A stretch of DNA of 64,000 bases from Diplodia intermedia (Eukaryota > Ascomycota > Dothideomycetes > Botryosphaeriales > Botryosphaeriaceae). The notes under the pieces are model-generated. The model was not told where the DNA came from and did no database searches. It was given only the letters and a program-made list of their open reading frames with translations. A program made the translations under genes and the position numbers. Location of the stretch: positions 62,001 through 126,000 of the forward strand of contig JAKEKT010000090.1 of NCBI GenBank assembly GCA_021495925.1, given 5' to 3'. Below are positions 39,595-49,650 of this stretch, in pieces. How positions within the stretch are numbered: position 1 is the first letter of the stretch; each line of letters starts with the position of its first letter.

Positions 39595-40608
39595 TGTTGG
39601 TGATTTTTTTTTTGGTGGTTGGTTTGAGATCTGGAGGTGCTTCTATCAGTGGTCTGTTTGGAAGATCGCCGGGTTGGTGGAGGGTGTGGTCGGACGTACT
39701 GGATATAAGGTTTGTTGGTGGTTGCAGATCGGATTGATTGCTTGTTGGCGGAGATGCTGGTGGTGATGATGAGAGTGGCTTTGAGGCTGGCGCAGCTCTA
39801 GCTTTTTATGTAGGCGGCTGAGGCCTTTTCGCACGGCGAGGCTGTTGAAACGGCAGTGTCGTGACCCAAATCTGGCATATCCACAGAAATCGGCCGACGC
39901 TGATGAACGTCGGGTCACTCGAGGATGACCTCAGCTGAGACGCGGCCAGGGAAAAAGCTCGGAGCTGGTCAAAGGTCGCCACGCCGCACGCGCCTCCGTG
40001 CTCGCTCAACACCACACCACTTCTCGAAAAAAGTGCGAAAAAAATCTCCAGGCGCAGCATCCCGCCATCCATTCGCCCAACACGTCTCGTTCGGTAGCTG
40101 TGCGTGCTGCTGACTTCCCGAAGCGGCAGGTTGAGCTCCCAGGAGACACGGTGCACGGCCCACTTCTGCCATGTCGTTGCCGGCGCTCCGCGGTCGGCGA
40201 CCCACTGTGATGCCCTTCGGCCCGCTCTCGCACGGCCGTGACATTCGACATCAGTTCGGGCCGTGGGGGCCTGTGTTCCTTATCGGAGGGTTTGTCAGGA
40301 GATGTCCGGAGTCGAGTCACCCGCGAAGGATTTTCTGTCGTGAGCATTGTCGTCTGAGCAAACGTAGGAACTGCCGTTGACTCATTGCGTCATGATATGG
40401 GTGCTTCGTATATCTATGGGACATGGTCCGAGCCGCTGCTGCTGCAAATCAACCTTCCAGATCCACTCAGCGCCAGTGAAATGCCGTACGACAGACATCG
40501 ACGTAGAAAATTCAACCCATGCTGGCGAAAGATAAGTCTACCAGGGCGACCCTGCGTGAGAAAATGAACAAGACTCACGGTTGAAAGGACACCGTCAACT
40601 TGCACACG
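39595..40608. other. 1-kb intergenic region
   Basis: Upstream region of the 121-residue gene and downstream flank of the P450 relic. ORFs here are short, mutually overlapping and unlike proteins. Nothing supported. Confidence 0.45.
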
Positions 40609-41701
40609 TCAAGGGTGCGCTCGACGCTTCACTGCTGTTGCGCGCACCATGAGCGGATTCTTCTCCCAGAGACCCCACCACATCTTCTGATGCATCCATG
40701 CACCGCGGCTTTCCGGGAACTCGAGGTCGAAGTTCCGAAGCGTCTTGGCCAATATGAGGCGCATCTCGTGGTATGCGAGGCTGTGGGCAATTGGTCAGCA
40801 TGCATCTTCCATCGACATCAATGGAATTGCGGGTGCCGGTGCGTGCTCACTTCTTGCCGATGCAGTTCCTTGGTCCGTACGAACAGGGCTGACATGAATC
40901 TTTCTTGTCGTTCGCGTACTCTTCGTAGCCCGGCTCGTCAGGGTGCCAGCGTTCGGGAACGAATGACGAATTAGTTGGAGAGCGGTACGAAGCGAGTTGG
41001 GGAACAATCATGCGTGTCTGCGCAGAAAGAAGCCTGTCAGTTCGATGCACCATCGTCGAATGATTCTAAGCCAGCTTACATTCTCAGGTACGTGGTGCCT
41101 TTCGGCGTAACACGGGGCAATCCAGACGGCACTGGAGGGTAGACTGCCCGGCTTATCAGTGACCGAAGAACCGATGCATCGCTGGTGAGCCACTCACCTC
41201 GTAGGCCTTCCTCGAAGCAGGCCTGCAAGTACTTCAGTTGTCGAAGGTTGTCAATCTTCAAATCCTCTTCATTCTGGGTCTGTTTCCGGATATCTTCCAC
41301 GAGCTTGCGCATCTTTTCGGGATTCATCGGAAGATGGTACGTGAGTCCGGACAGCAGCGTCGCCGTGGCCTCGGAACCAGCAATCATGAATATCGAGGCG
41401 GTGGAGTTCATCCCATCGACGCTCAAGCTCTTGCCTTCCTCCTTGCCAAGCACCAGGCTCCAGATATCGGCTCATCCCGTGATGACGTCCTTCTCCAGCC
41501 TTCTGGTCACGCGCTGCGTCGAGTACTCGAAGGATTCCCTCTCGACGTCGAGCAAAGATTTGAGAACGAGCTGCTGCGCCACCTTTTTCCAAGAGCGGGA
41601 ACTCGTCCAGCACCGGGAAACTTGGCAAGCGGATGGAAGCAGAGGTTGTAGATCATGTGGGTCGCGCTGCCCACAATAGTCTTCAAAAGGGTCAGTCTCA
41701 C
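40609..41701 (-). pseudogene. cytochrome P450 pseudogene
   Basis: Minus-strand remains of a fungal P450. Pieces in order: HMIYNLCFHPLAKFPG (membrane-proximal Pro region); a jump that removes roughly 190 residues; RVTRRLEKDVITG then an in-frame TGA; the I helix (FMIAGSEATATLLSGLTY); the K helix EEGLR (ExxR) split by an intron with intact GTGAGT/CAG; PPVPSGLPRVTPKG then a one-base frame change before VPENTRMIVPQ; PERW; the haem loop PCSYGPRNCIGKK with its Cys; another intact intron; and a normal C terminus ending at the stop 40611-40609. An internal deletion, a stop codon and a frameshift make function very unlikely. The introns and haem motif are still clean, so inactivation is fairly recent. 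Substrate cannot be inferred. Confidence 0.88.
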
Positions 41702-42956
41702 CGTCTACCTGTAAAGGATATCACTAAGGTTCAGGGGGTTGTTCCAGGTTCAGTCCGGCTGCAAGCGGCCGGATGATGGAAATATTGGAAGCGGAAAAAG
41801 TTTGGAGTATTAAGGCTTCGGTCATTGTGGGCTGAATAACGGAAGTGAAGTGAATATATTGTACTCAGCTCCAAGATCACATCACTATAGCTCTATTCGC
41901 AGCGTTGTTCCCTCAGGTAGTAATTGCAAGACGTGAGCGGCGTTGGAGTCCGCGGCAGCAGAACACAAACCATGCCTGGAATCCGCGGCACCCGCAAAAG
42001 AGTGCAGAACACCAGGTTCAAAGCATGTAAGATGCATGTCTTAGTTTGGTTGCTGTCGGGTTCTTTTGTCACCCGCGGTGTGACGGTGGAGGAGAGCGCA
42101 AGTTCACGCGAGAACCGACGGGAATAAGCTGGGGGCTAATTAACTGGTTTTGTTGAGAAGCTAAATCTGGATCGGGTAAATTAGGCCGGTTTCGCAAGGG
42201 CGCCGGCAAAAAGTCGCGTCCGCGCGCACGGACCACACACGTGAGCGGGCGGGTACCCAGCCACGCCCACCAGCTGGCGCTTCCGTTCGCTCGCCCTCCT
42301 CTTCCCTCTCTTCCTCCACACCGCGCCGGTCGCATCTTTCATCAACTCCGACGTCATCGCATCGGCCTGCGTCTCGCCTGGCCGTCTTCATGACTGGTGC
42401 TTGTGTCTGACCCCGCCACCGTACGTCCCCTTCGTTGTTACGTCGCCGTCGCCTTGCCGTCGTTACCCGTCGCCTGCGCCCGCGCTGCCGCCTGCTCGCC
42501 GCCTCGCTGTCTCCGCCACCCCACCCCGTCGTCGCCCATCTCCCGCCTTCACGCCGGCATCGAATACTTCCATCGCTCTCCTTGCTCGCGTCGCTGGGCT
42601 TGCCCTGGATCGTATTCGCACCGTCAGCCTCGTCTCCCGACGCCCGACATCGGCTGCCTCTGACCGACCGCTGGTTTATTTATATCTGCGCCCCCAACTG
42701 ATTTGTCGCAGGCAGTCTTTCGGACGGCTATCTGGGCTTGTGTCTTCAGCTGAACACTCACCAATTCCCCACTAAGGTGTTGACCTTGGTTGGAGTGTCG
42801 TTGAGTTGTCTCCTGGGCGACAGGGCCTGGCCGGCTATCCCGAAGTTGTTTCTCTGAGGTTTTGGCTTTGGTTGGAAGCTCATCCAGCAACACCTACAGG
42901 TTTTGACCTGGCCGGAAGTTTGTCGAGCTCTCCCCCGAGGTCACCACCTTAGTTGG
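41702..42956. other. intergenic region with C-rich leader-like stretch and degenerate repeats
   Basis: Between 42270 and 42620 the plus strand is strongly pyrimidine/C-rich, leader-like, but no plus-strand gene starts right after it. The part after 42778 carries degenerate repeats (listed separately). No other feature supported. Confidence 0.4.
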
Positions 42957-42960
42957 TTAG
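42778..42960 (-). repeat. three degenerate copies of a ~65-bp unit
   Basis: On the minus strand, a unit that starts CCAACYAAGGY and, in the two longer copies, runs to a CCGGCCAGG block occurs near 42955, 42876 and 42798; the third copy is truncated. In one frame the copies read PTKVVTSGE, PTKAKTSEK and PTKVNTLVG, so they may derive from a repeated coding segment. Confidence 0.5.
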
Positions 42961-43461
42961 TTGGCCCGTCTCTTCGATTTAAGTGCAACCCATGGATGAG
43001 TTTGGCTTGTCGAGTTGTAGACTCGGAGCTGTCGTGGCTCTAGATCCCGGTTGAACTGCCGAGACATCTCCCTTTCCATTTGGTCAATCAACGGAGCCAG
43101 GTCCTCAATGAGAGCAATCTCAGCAGACCTGGGGTCCAGCGACACAACCCCCGTCGCTCTGCACGATGCCATAGCATTTCTCGAGTCGTTCCTCTGAGTT
43201 TCTCGGTTGAACACCCCTGGGATGCTCCCTGAAGCGCATGCAGAGCGGAGGCTGGTTGTTCCTGTACCATTCCAATGAGCTGCCCGGCCGGTTAGGCTAG
43301 ACTCTTGCGCATGTTTGACTGCTTCCAGAGCTGCCTCGTCCTCAGATCCGTTTGGAGTGGGGCTTGCCGGGATAGTGTTTTGGAAGACTTGGACAGCTGG
43401 GGATGCTACAACGCCGGTGTACGGGTGTGGTATCTCAATCTTTGTTGGCCGGGTTCTTCGC
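42957..43461 (-). other. 168-codon coding-like open stretch without an ATG at its 5' end
   Basis: The minus strand is open from just after a CTAG at ~43462 to the TAA at 42959-42957. The translation is compositionally protein-like: IEIPHPYTGVVASPAVQV near the start, SEDEAALEAVKHAQESS, then LDPRSAEIALIEDLAPLID and QMEREMSRQFNRDLEPRQ, ending TSQTHPWVALKSKRRAN. The region before it (AATACTCTAG) could be a splice acceptor, so this may be a last exon whose first exon would overlap the divergent gene at 43526, or a gene remnant. No family recognised. Confidence 0.4.
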
Positions 43462-43525
43462 TAGAGTATTCCGGCTGACATATATAACTGTATAGAATCT
43501 GACCAGCTTCGACTGATTCTGCACC

Positions 43526-45664
43526 ATGACTGATCACAATTCTGACGAGAATTGGCTCGTTAGCGAGCCTGTTGTGACGCAATGGTATGACCGCGAGGCA
43601 CGACGGCTCAGATACCTGGGCTTCTCCTCCCCTTCTAGTTGGAGGTCTCATCTTGTTCTCAACCTTGGCCTTGACATCTCGGAATCGAAACGCGAGGCTC
43701 TCTTTTGGTTCCGCCTCCCGATCCGGGTGAAGTCACAAACAACGAAAAGGCCGACCAAGTTCTACGTATACTTCATCGTCGAGCCGGACATGTTCGACGT
43801 CGATGGCGAAGACCAGGGCCTTTCCTTTTCCCAGCAGTCGACCGTGCCACCACCGGTCCAGTTTGCCTTCAGAGGCAGCAACGTCTGCCAGTCAGACGCC
43901 GAGCTCATCCGCCTGCGTTTCAACCTCAGGAAGCCCGGCGTCGTGGTCATGCCGAAAGCCGAGCAGTCCCCCTTCGAGCCCTCCGCCGTCAACCAGGAAG
44001 TGCTGCTCGCCTTGAAGTCGCTCTCGGAGGCCACCAAGCTCAGCGCCTACGTGCCTCGGAGATCCCTGTCCATCACCCGTCTCCAGGCGCTCTGTGAGAT
44101 GGTGCAGCACGGGGATCTGCGGCCGCGGCTCCGTGAGTTCCACACCCTTTATCACGGTAAAGGCGGCGAAGTGAATGCGTGGGGGAACTTTGTGCTTCCT
44201 TCGGGCCGGGGAGAAGTGACGGGTGCTTCGAGTACGGATAAGCCGACGGAATCGTTCTTCGCGAAGGAGTCGGTCTCGTTCGCCGAGGGAGCCGGTGATC
44301 CGACAAAGTCCGCTTCGGCAGAATCACAGAGTGAGAGGAAAGCTACGATTGCTGAGTTGCAAGAGCGAGCTGTGGTTGAGTCGGTAGAGAAAGACGACCG
44401 ACCGAAAGATACCCAGCTGAACGAGTCCCGAGTCGAGGAACGGCAGGGCAGCATCCCGCCTACATACCAAGAAGCGGGTCCTCCTACTAGGGCCGCGAAG
44501 TCTTTTAGCATCTCTCCTGCCGGAGCTGATCTGGAAAGAATACGGCACTCGAGTGCTCCTCCGACCCTTCACACACCGGCTGAGGACCGTCCCGCTTTAT
44601 CCATCCCGCTCAAGCCATTAACGAAATTGGAACCTCGCAGTACTGCATCCAAGGGTCAAGCGACGGCCAAAGATGCGGACCAGGTCGCCCCTCCATCATA
44701 CAAACGGAGCAAGCCTCCCTCTGACGACGAGCTGGGCGAAGATGATCTGAAAACAACCATCACCTCCTCCACAAGGGACAGCAAAACCGAGAAGCCCCAT
44801 CCCAAGTCAAAGACCGCAAGCAAAGGTAACCAACTCTTCTCCACGACAACTGCTCCCACTGCCAGCAAACTAACGGACCACACCCCTCCAGCCCGCCGCC
44901 CCTCCAAACAAGTCCGCTTCAACGACGCCACCACCACCACCACCACCACCGCCCCTCCCCCCCTCCCCCTCCCCCCCTACACACCACCATCATCATCCCC
45001 ATCAATAACAACCCTCTCCACCGCCCTCCCACCCCCACAATCCACCCTCCTCCGCCGCACAATCGACTGGTTCAAATGGGCCTGGTCCATGACGACGACA
45101 GCCCCCCCGTTTCCACCACCTCCACCGCCCAACAGCGCCAGCGACATCCACCACCGTCCCCGTCGGCAGCACGGCCGCGGTCGCGCACGCCACATCGCCG
45201 CCACCACGGCGCCGCTGACGCACCCGCACCTGCACGCGCTGGGCGCCGCGGCCCGCGCCGGCGACGCGGACGCGTTTTACCGCGTGCGCGCTAGGCTGTC
45301 GGCGAGGGTTGTTTGGGGGGGTTATTGTGGTGGTGGTGGCGAGGCTTCACCCTCGTCTAACGGCGGCGGCGGCGGCGGGGGGGAGACGGGGTTGGGTGGT
45401 GGCGGTGGTGGTGGCGGGGGGGAGACGGGGGATGGCGGTGAGGCGTTGTTGGGGGAGTTGGAGGCGCTGCTGCTGTGGATGGCGGGGGTTGCGCCTGAGG
45501 CGGAGATGGCGCTGGCGGGGGAGTTGAGGGAGTTGGGGGGGTTGGCGAGGAGGGAGGGGAGGGAGGAGAGGTTCGTGCATGGGATGGCGGTTTGTGCGGG
45601 GTTTGTGGTGTTTTGGTTTGGGGGGAGGGAAGGAGGGAACCAGGGAGGGGTTGTTGCGGTTTGA
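43526..45664 (+). CDS. unnamed fungal family protein with conserved N-terminal domain, ~690-712 aa
   Basis: Single frame of 712 codons from GCACCATGAC. Residues ~1-235 form a compact domain (FWFRLPIRVK, FYVYFIVEPDMF, VPPPVQFAFRG, LRFNLRKPGVVVMPK, LLALKSLSEATKLSAYVP, LYHGKGGEVNAWG) that I recognise as a widespread, lineage-expanded ascomycete family without a name. It is followed by a Pro/Ser/Lys-rich linker with PPTYQEAGPP and APPSYKRSKPP motifs typical of that family. Bases 44826-44891 look like an intron (GTAACC donor, CTAAC branch, CCAG acceptor), but the 66 nt are in frame and stop-free, so both forms are possible. The C terminus resumes with LHALGAAARAGDADAF, then a Gly-rich stretch (~597-638) from G-rich DNA and a final hydrophobic segment. 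Nuclear or cytoplasmic; role unknown. Confidence 0.75.
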   Translation: MTDHNSDENWLVSEPVVTQWYDREARRLRYLGFSSPSSWRSHLVLNLGLDISESKREALFWFRLPIRVKSQTTKRPTKFYVYFIVEPDMFDVDGEDQGLSFSQQSTVPPPVQFAFRGSNVCQSDAELIRLRFNLRKPGVVVMPKAEQSPFEPSAVNQEVLLALKSLSEATKLSAYVPRRSLSITRLQALCEMVQHGDLRPRLREFHTLYHGKGGEVNAWGNFVLPSGRGEVTGASSTDKPTESFFAKESVSFAEGAGDPTKSASAESQSERKATIAELQERAVVESVEKDDRPKDTQLNESRVEERQGSIPPTYQEAGPPTRAAKSFSISPAGADLERIRHSSAPPTLHTPAEDRPALSIPLKPLTKLEPRSTASKGQATAKDADQVAPPSYKRSKPPSDDELGEDDLKTTITSSTRDSKTEKPHPKSKTASKGNQLFSTTTAPTASKLTDHTPPARRPSKQVRFNDATTTTTTTAPPPLPLPPYTPPSSSPSITTLSTALPPPQSTLLRRTIDWFKWAWSMTTTAPPFPPPPPPNSASDIHHRPRRQHGRGRARHIAATTAPLTHPHLHALGAAARAGDADAFYRVRARLSARVVWGGYCGGGGEASPSSNGGGGGGGETGLGGGGGGGGGETGDGGEALLGELEALLLWMAGVAPEAEMALAGELRELGGLARREGREERFVHGMAVCAGFVVFWFGGREGGNQGGVVAV

Positions 45665-45800
45665 GATGGGTGTGGTATGTATGTAGCTATCCGCGAATGC
45701 AAGACCGACCGACACCCGTTGCTGGACGGAGGGTTTCTTTGCCGTCTATCTACTACCACCATCCGCTACATCGCCCCCTGCCTCCGCATCCCACCCCCCT

Positions 45801-46523
45801 TCATATCGCCCTTCCACAGCACACCACACTCGCCACCACCCACGCCCCCAGCACCACCACCACCCCCACCGGCCACAGCGTCAGCGCCAGCACCAGCACC
45901 ATCTCCGCCCACGGATACGCCTCCTCCAGCACCCCGCGAATCTCGGCCAGCGCCCCCGCAACCCCGTCTCCCATCCCCCCTCCCCACCGCACCCCCACAT
46001 CCCCCCTCTTCACGACGCCCGCCGACACCGAATCGACCACCCGCCACCCGCACGTGTGCGCCACGAGAGACGCGTTGCCGATGGTCGTGTAGTTCTTGGC
46101 AAGGAGGCGCTGCGAGAGGTGGGCGGGGTAGGCGACTATCCAGGGCGTGTGGATGGTGAAGGTTAGGTGCGGCAGGGTGGGGTGGGTGAAGAAGATGTCG
46201 TGGCGGGTGGGGGCGGCGATGCAGTGGGGGGTTGAGGGGGGGAGGGGAGCGGGGGGTGGGGCTGGGGGGAGGGATGGGATGGTGGTCGTGTTGGTCGTGT
46301 TGGTGAGGGGAGGGGACGTGGTGATGGTGGTTGTTGTTGTTGGGTGGGTGGTGTTGTGGATTGATGTTGCGAGGGGGTCGGTAGAGGATACGGAGGCGAG
46401 GTGGTGGTGGTGGTTGTCGGTAGACGGTAAAGCGGTGGTGTTTTGTCGGTGTGCCGTGGTTGGACGGATGATTGAGACGGATAGAATTGGGAGAGTTGGG
46501 AAAATTAGGTAGGTTTTGTGCAT
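45801..46523 (-). CDS. putative single-pass surface protein with Thr/His-rich ectodomain, 240 aa
   Basis: Start ATG 46523-46521, stop at 45801. A plausible signal peptide (MHKTYLIFPTLPILSVSIIR), then a low-complexity Thr/His/Asn/Pro-rich region with N-glycosylation sites. A more ordered core follows (TRHDIFFTHPTLPHLTFTI, LAKNYTTIGNASLVAHTCGW), and a C-terminal membrane helix (~208-236; LVLALTLWPVGVVVVLGAWV). This type I membrane layout is coherent, which favours a real gene, but the composition is extreme and the opposite strand also has an open frame. The coding strand is C-rich in the first half and G-rich in the second, like its neighbours. No family recognised. Confidence 0.5.
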   Translation of the reverse strand: MHKTYLIFPTLPILSVSIIRPTTAHRQNTTALPSTDNHHHHLASVSSTDPLATSIHNTTHPTTTTTITTSPPLTNTTNTTTIPSLPPAPPPAPLPPSTPHCIAAPTRHDIFFTHPTLPHLTFTIHTPWIVAYPAHLSQRLLAKNYTTIGNASLVAHTCGWRVVDSVSAGVVKRGDVGVRWGGGMGDGVAGALAEIRGVLEEAYPWAEMVLVLALTLWPVGVVVVLGAWVVASVVCCGRAI

Positions 46524-47242
46524 TGTAAACGAATGACTGGTGGCTGATGGATGCAGTTGATAGCGGCTTTGCGGGCGTTGGGGTCCTTATAGCGTTTTCA
46601 CGCAGAGAAGTGGTGCACTTGGATAGAGCATCAACCATGGCGTGGAGTGGTTAGCGCGCCGTTGAGTATTGTGGTATTACTTGATGGAGTTAGCGTGTCG
46701 GCAGTCTCAGGGTCGTGTTCTGCGGGTCATGCGGGGAAGAGAAGCAGGGCCCTTCGTTTGTTCGGTGCTAGTTCCGGAGCGGGTGGAACCAGTGGCTCTG
46801 TCCCTTGCATCATTGCTCGCGTGACCCGACCCTCCAAAGTGTAAGCTGGCCTTCAACACATTCTCCAGACAACAGCGAGGATCGTGCATTTCTCATCTCG
46901 GCAAGTGTTCGTGGGGGAAAGGCGTGCAAGGATCTTGATAACACTGGGGGAGGCAGCTGCTGGCGAGATGATTTGTCAACTCTGGTCACAGAAGTAAAAA
47001 AAGAAGAAAGGGCCGGCAGCGGCGGCATTTGAAGAGACTTGGCCGGATCCTTCTCCCCCTTTCCGGCCAGTGCCCCTGCTCTACCACGCACTACTCGGCC
47101 CCCGCCAAGCCGCTTCCTGCCGGAGGTTGAAGCACCCCACCAACAGCGCCCGTCTAATATTATTGCCCGGCGCCCCTGAGCATTCATATATTCTTTGCTC
47201 TCCCGTTGCATCCTTTCCCTCGCATCGGGTTCCCCTCTGAAA
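46524..47242. other. divergent intergenic region
   Basis: Shared upstream region of the genes at 45801 and 47243. Short ORFs on both strands are not convincing. No repeat recognised. Confidence 0.45.
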
Positions 47243-48433
47243 ATGGCACTCACCTCATCCAACACCCCTCCAAACCCCGCCGCCGAGGCCGAGGCCCTGG
47301 ACCAACTCTCGGATATAAGCCGCCGGCTCTCACGAGACCTCGCCGGGCTCAACACGCACCGCAGATTCGGCAGAGCAGCGTCTTCAAACATCCGGCGATG
47401 TCTGGCCCAACTGCGAGAAATGTTGCACGTGCCAACGACGGCGATCCGCAAAAGCCAAGTCACCATGGCCCTGCTCGACGTCGCCGAGAGCCCCGTCGTC
47501 GACGACACCCTCCGACAAGAAGCCCGGACAATACGTGACAGCTTCTCTCAAACCCTGCTCGCCGACACCCTCGTCCACTGGTCCCCCGACGAGCCAGCCG
47601 CCGTCATCGTCCTCCTCCCCATCTCGGACCGCGCCTTCCTCTCGGACGACCGCGATGCACAACCACCTCTTTTCCTGCTGCGCTTCGACTTCGACGTCTC
47701 GACCCTCGCCCTGAACCAACACACCCTACAATCCCACCCGACGACAGCGGCGGCGCCACCATTCGCCGTCTCCGCCCGCCGCATCCACCCCGCCAACGCC
47801 AGCACCCTCGAAGCTGCCGACCTATGGTCCCTCTCCACCACCACCACCACCACCACCACCACCGCCGCCGCCGCCGCCGACCGCCACCCGCTCCCGCAGC
47901 ACGACGTATACACCGTCGCCGTACACCCCACGCTCTCACCCCCACCCTCCGCAAACACCACCACCCTCGATTCCGCCTTCCCCCTCACCTTCGACATCAC
48001 CGCCGCGCAACCAGCACCCGCCAACGACAACAACGCCTGCTCCTCCCTCCTCCTCCGCCACACGCGTCTCCTCCTCCCCGCCCGCCTGCACCCCGGCGAC
48101 TGCGTCGCATCCCGCCCTCCGCCCGTCATCCGGCTCGACGACCCGGCGCAGCTCGTCGTGCAGATCGGCGTCCCGGACGCACGGCGGATAGGAGAAGTGC
48201 GGTTGGTGGAGCGGGGGGCGCCGGGTGCGGGGGACGCTGGGGCGGCGGTGCTGTTGGCCGGGAGGGGGGGGTGTGAGGGGGTGGCGGGGCTGGTGGATGT
48301 CGTGGTGGTTGTGGTGGTCGTGGTGGTTGTGGCGGCGTGGGGGAGGGTGCGGAGGGGGAGGAGGAGGAGGAGGTTGGGTGGGGTGGAGGGGAAAGGGCTG
48401 TTGTTGGGGGGCGGGAAGGGTGGGTGGGTGTGA
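47243..48433 (+). CDS. unnamed protein with helical N-terminal domain and C-terminal Val-rich membrane segment, 396 aa
   Basis: Start ATG at 47243 (GAAAATGGC), stop TGA at 48431-48433. Residues ~1-125 are helical and well ordered (ALDQLSDISRRLSRDLAGL, NIRRCLAQLREMLHV, LRQEARTIRDSFSQTLLADT). The middle part is beta-like (AVIVLLPISDRAF, LFLLRFDFDVSTLAL), interrupted by poly-Thr/poly-Ala from an ACC/GCC repeat (47834-47878). Near the C terminus a (GTGGTN)n repeat at 48296-48340 encodes an almost pure Val run followed by AAWGRVRRGRRRRR, which would act as a membrane anchor with a basic tail. No family recognised; real coding is supported by the ordered N-terminal half, while the tail may be a repeat-driven extension. 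Confidence 0.6.
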   Translation: MALTSSNTPPNPAAEAEALDQLSDISRRLSRDLAGLNTHRRFGRAASSNIRRCLAQLREMLHVPTTAIRKSQVTMALLDVAESPVVDDTLRQEARTIRDSFSQTLLADTLVHWSPDEPAAVIVLLPISDRAFLSDDRDAQPPLFLLRFDFDVSTLALNQHTLQSHPTTAAAPPFAVSARRIHPANASTLEAADLWSLSTTTTTTTTTAAAAADRHPLPQHDVYTVAVHPTLSPPPSANTTTLDSAFPLTFDITAAQPAPANDNNACSSLLLRHTRLLLPARLHPGDCVASRPPPVIRLDDPAQLVVQIGVPDARRIGEVRLVERGAPGAGDAGAAVLLAGRGGCEGVAGLVDVVVVVVVVVVVAAWGRVRRGRRRRRLGGVEGKGLLLGGGKGGWV

Positions 48434-48879
48434 GGAGGGGGGTGTTTCGTCGGCGCTGGCAGGGGATAGCGGTAGGGATCCGAAAAGGGTAATGGAAGCT
48501 TTGATGCGGAACGAAAGATGGATGTTTCGAGAATTGTGGACGTCCCCGTTCGAAGAGGAACGGATGTTCCAATGCCGCTCCAAGGTCGAACTGACGACGG
48601 CAAAAGGAGACCATGCACTCATAAGTCATACGCCGGGGAGAAAGACGACACGCATCAAACACTCCCCCGTCCTCTGCCAATCCCGCCCCCGCTGTCGCTC
48701 CTCCTCTTCTCCCCGCAACACCCACCTCACGTCCCCATGCTCCCCCTCCGTCAACGTCATCAACACCGTTGGCGACACCTTCCTCCGCTCCTCAACCCCC
48801 ACGCCCTCCCTCTTCTCCTCTCCCCTCCCCCTCTCCCTCGCCTCCGCCGCCGCCCCTTCCTCCGCCATGACCTCCTCAA
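48434..48879. other. convergent intergenic region
   Basis: 3' flank of the 396-residue gene and of the minus-strand pseudogene. The plus strand is C/T-rich at 48650-48870. No supported gene. Confidence 0.4.
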
Positions 48880-49650
48880 ACACCGTCGACGACCGCGGCG
48901 GCCGCTTTTCAACCGCGGATCGATCGGCCACATCCAGCAACCGCCAACAACACATCGCCAGCCTCGGCCGTCCCGCGTCGGCACCGCGCCCGCGCAGTTG
49001 CGCCACCACTCGCCGCCCCAAGTCCGGGCAACTCCTCGTGCGCGAGGAAGCGCTGCAGCTGCAGGACGTCATTCGCGATCCACTCCAGGCGCGAATAGCC
49101 GGCGCCGCCGCTCCCACCACCACGGCGGCGGCGGCGGCGGCGCTGGACGCGCGCCTGCGCGGGCTGGAGATCAGCACCTCGTTGCCCATGCCGCTCGAGA
49201 TGGTCGAGGAGAATCCCGAGGCGACGGCGACGGCGAGCATGGTGGCTGTCGTGTATGCGATGAGGGGGAGCAGCCGCGAGTATGCGTGTTTGGCTTCGCT
49301 TTGCCCGCTTCTCCATGACCATAGAGGACCAGGAGGAGGCTGCACAGGCCGCTGGCGCCATCGGCTGAGTTGCGGAGTAAGGCTTGCCGTTGGTTGTGCA
49401 GTCCGTCGCGGGCGCCGGCGGTCGAGAATAGAGTGTGGAAGGCAAAGTAGCTTATCCGCCAGAAAGCCGTGCTGACGATGGTGATGGAGAAGGCAGTGAA
49501 GGCGATGAGCAGAGCGCCATCTCTCCGGGACAGCGTTGTGGTGGATCCAAGCACGGCTCCGCGAGACCGATTGGTCTACAAATCAGTGTAAATGCCATGA
49601 TAGCTCGGGGTGTCTTGGGTGGCCGAGGACAAGGAAGCCAACGAAGCCAT
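48880..49650 (-). pseudogene. broken membrane-protein gene (STTTLSRRDG family)
   Basis: Minus strand from ATG 49650. The first 24 codons read into PSYHGIYTDL and then a TAG at 49578-49576, exactly where the family usually has a Trp. The same frame then continues TNRSRGAVLGSTTTLSRRDG and a membrane helix (ALLIAFTAFSITIVSTAFWR), up to GASGLCSLLLVL near 49345. The frame then shifts, and the continuation AYSRLLPLIAYTTATMLAV and SGFSSTISSGMGNEVL is in another frame. A further piece in a third frame (SRLEWIANDVLQLQRFLAH near 49080) suggests that a large middle part is missing. I recognise the N-terminal string from a large, widespread fungal membrane-protein family of unknown function. The 3' end is approximate. 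Confidence 0.75.

Noticed and set aside
48225..49475. 416-codon plus-strand frame over the 49-kb pseudogene
   Set aside because: Ser/Thr/Arg-rich shadow; the minus strand holds recognisable membrane-protein family strings.
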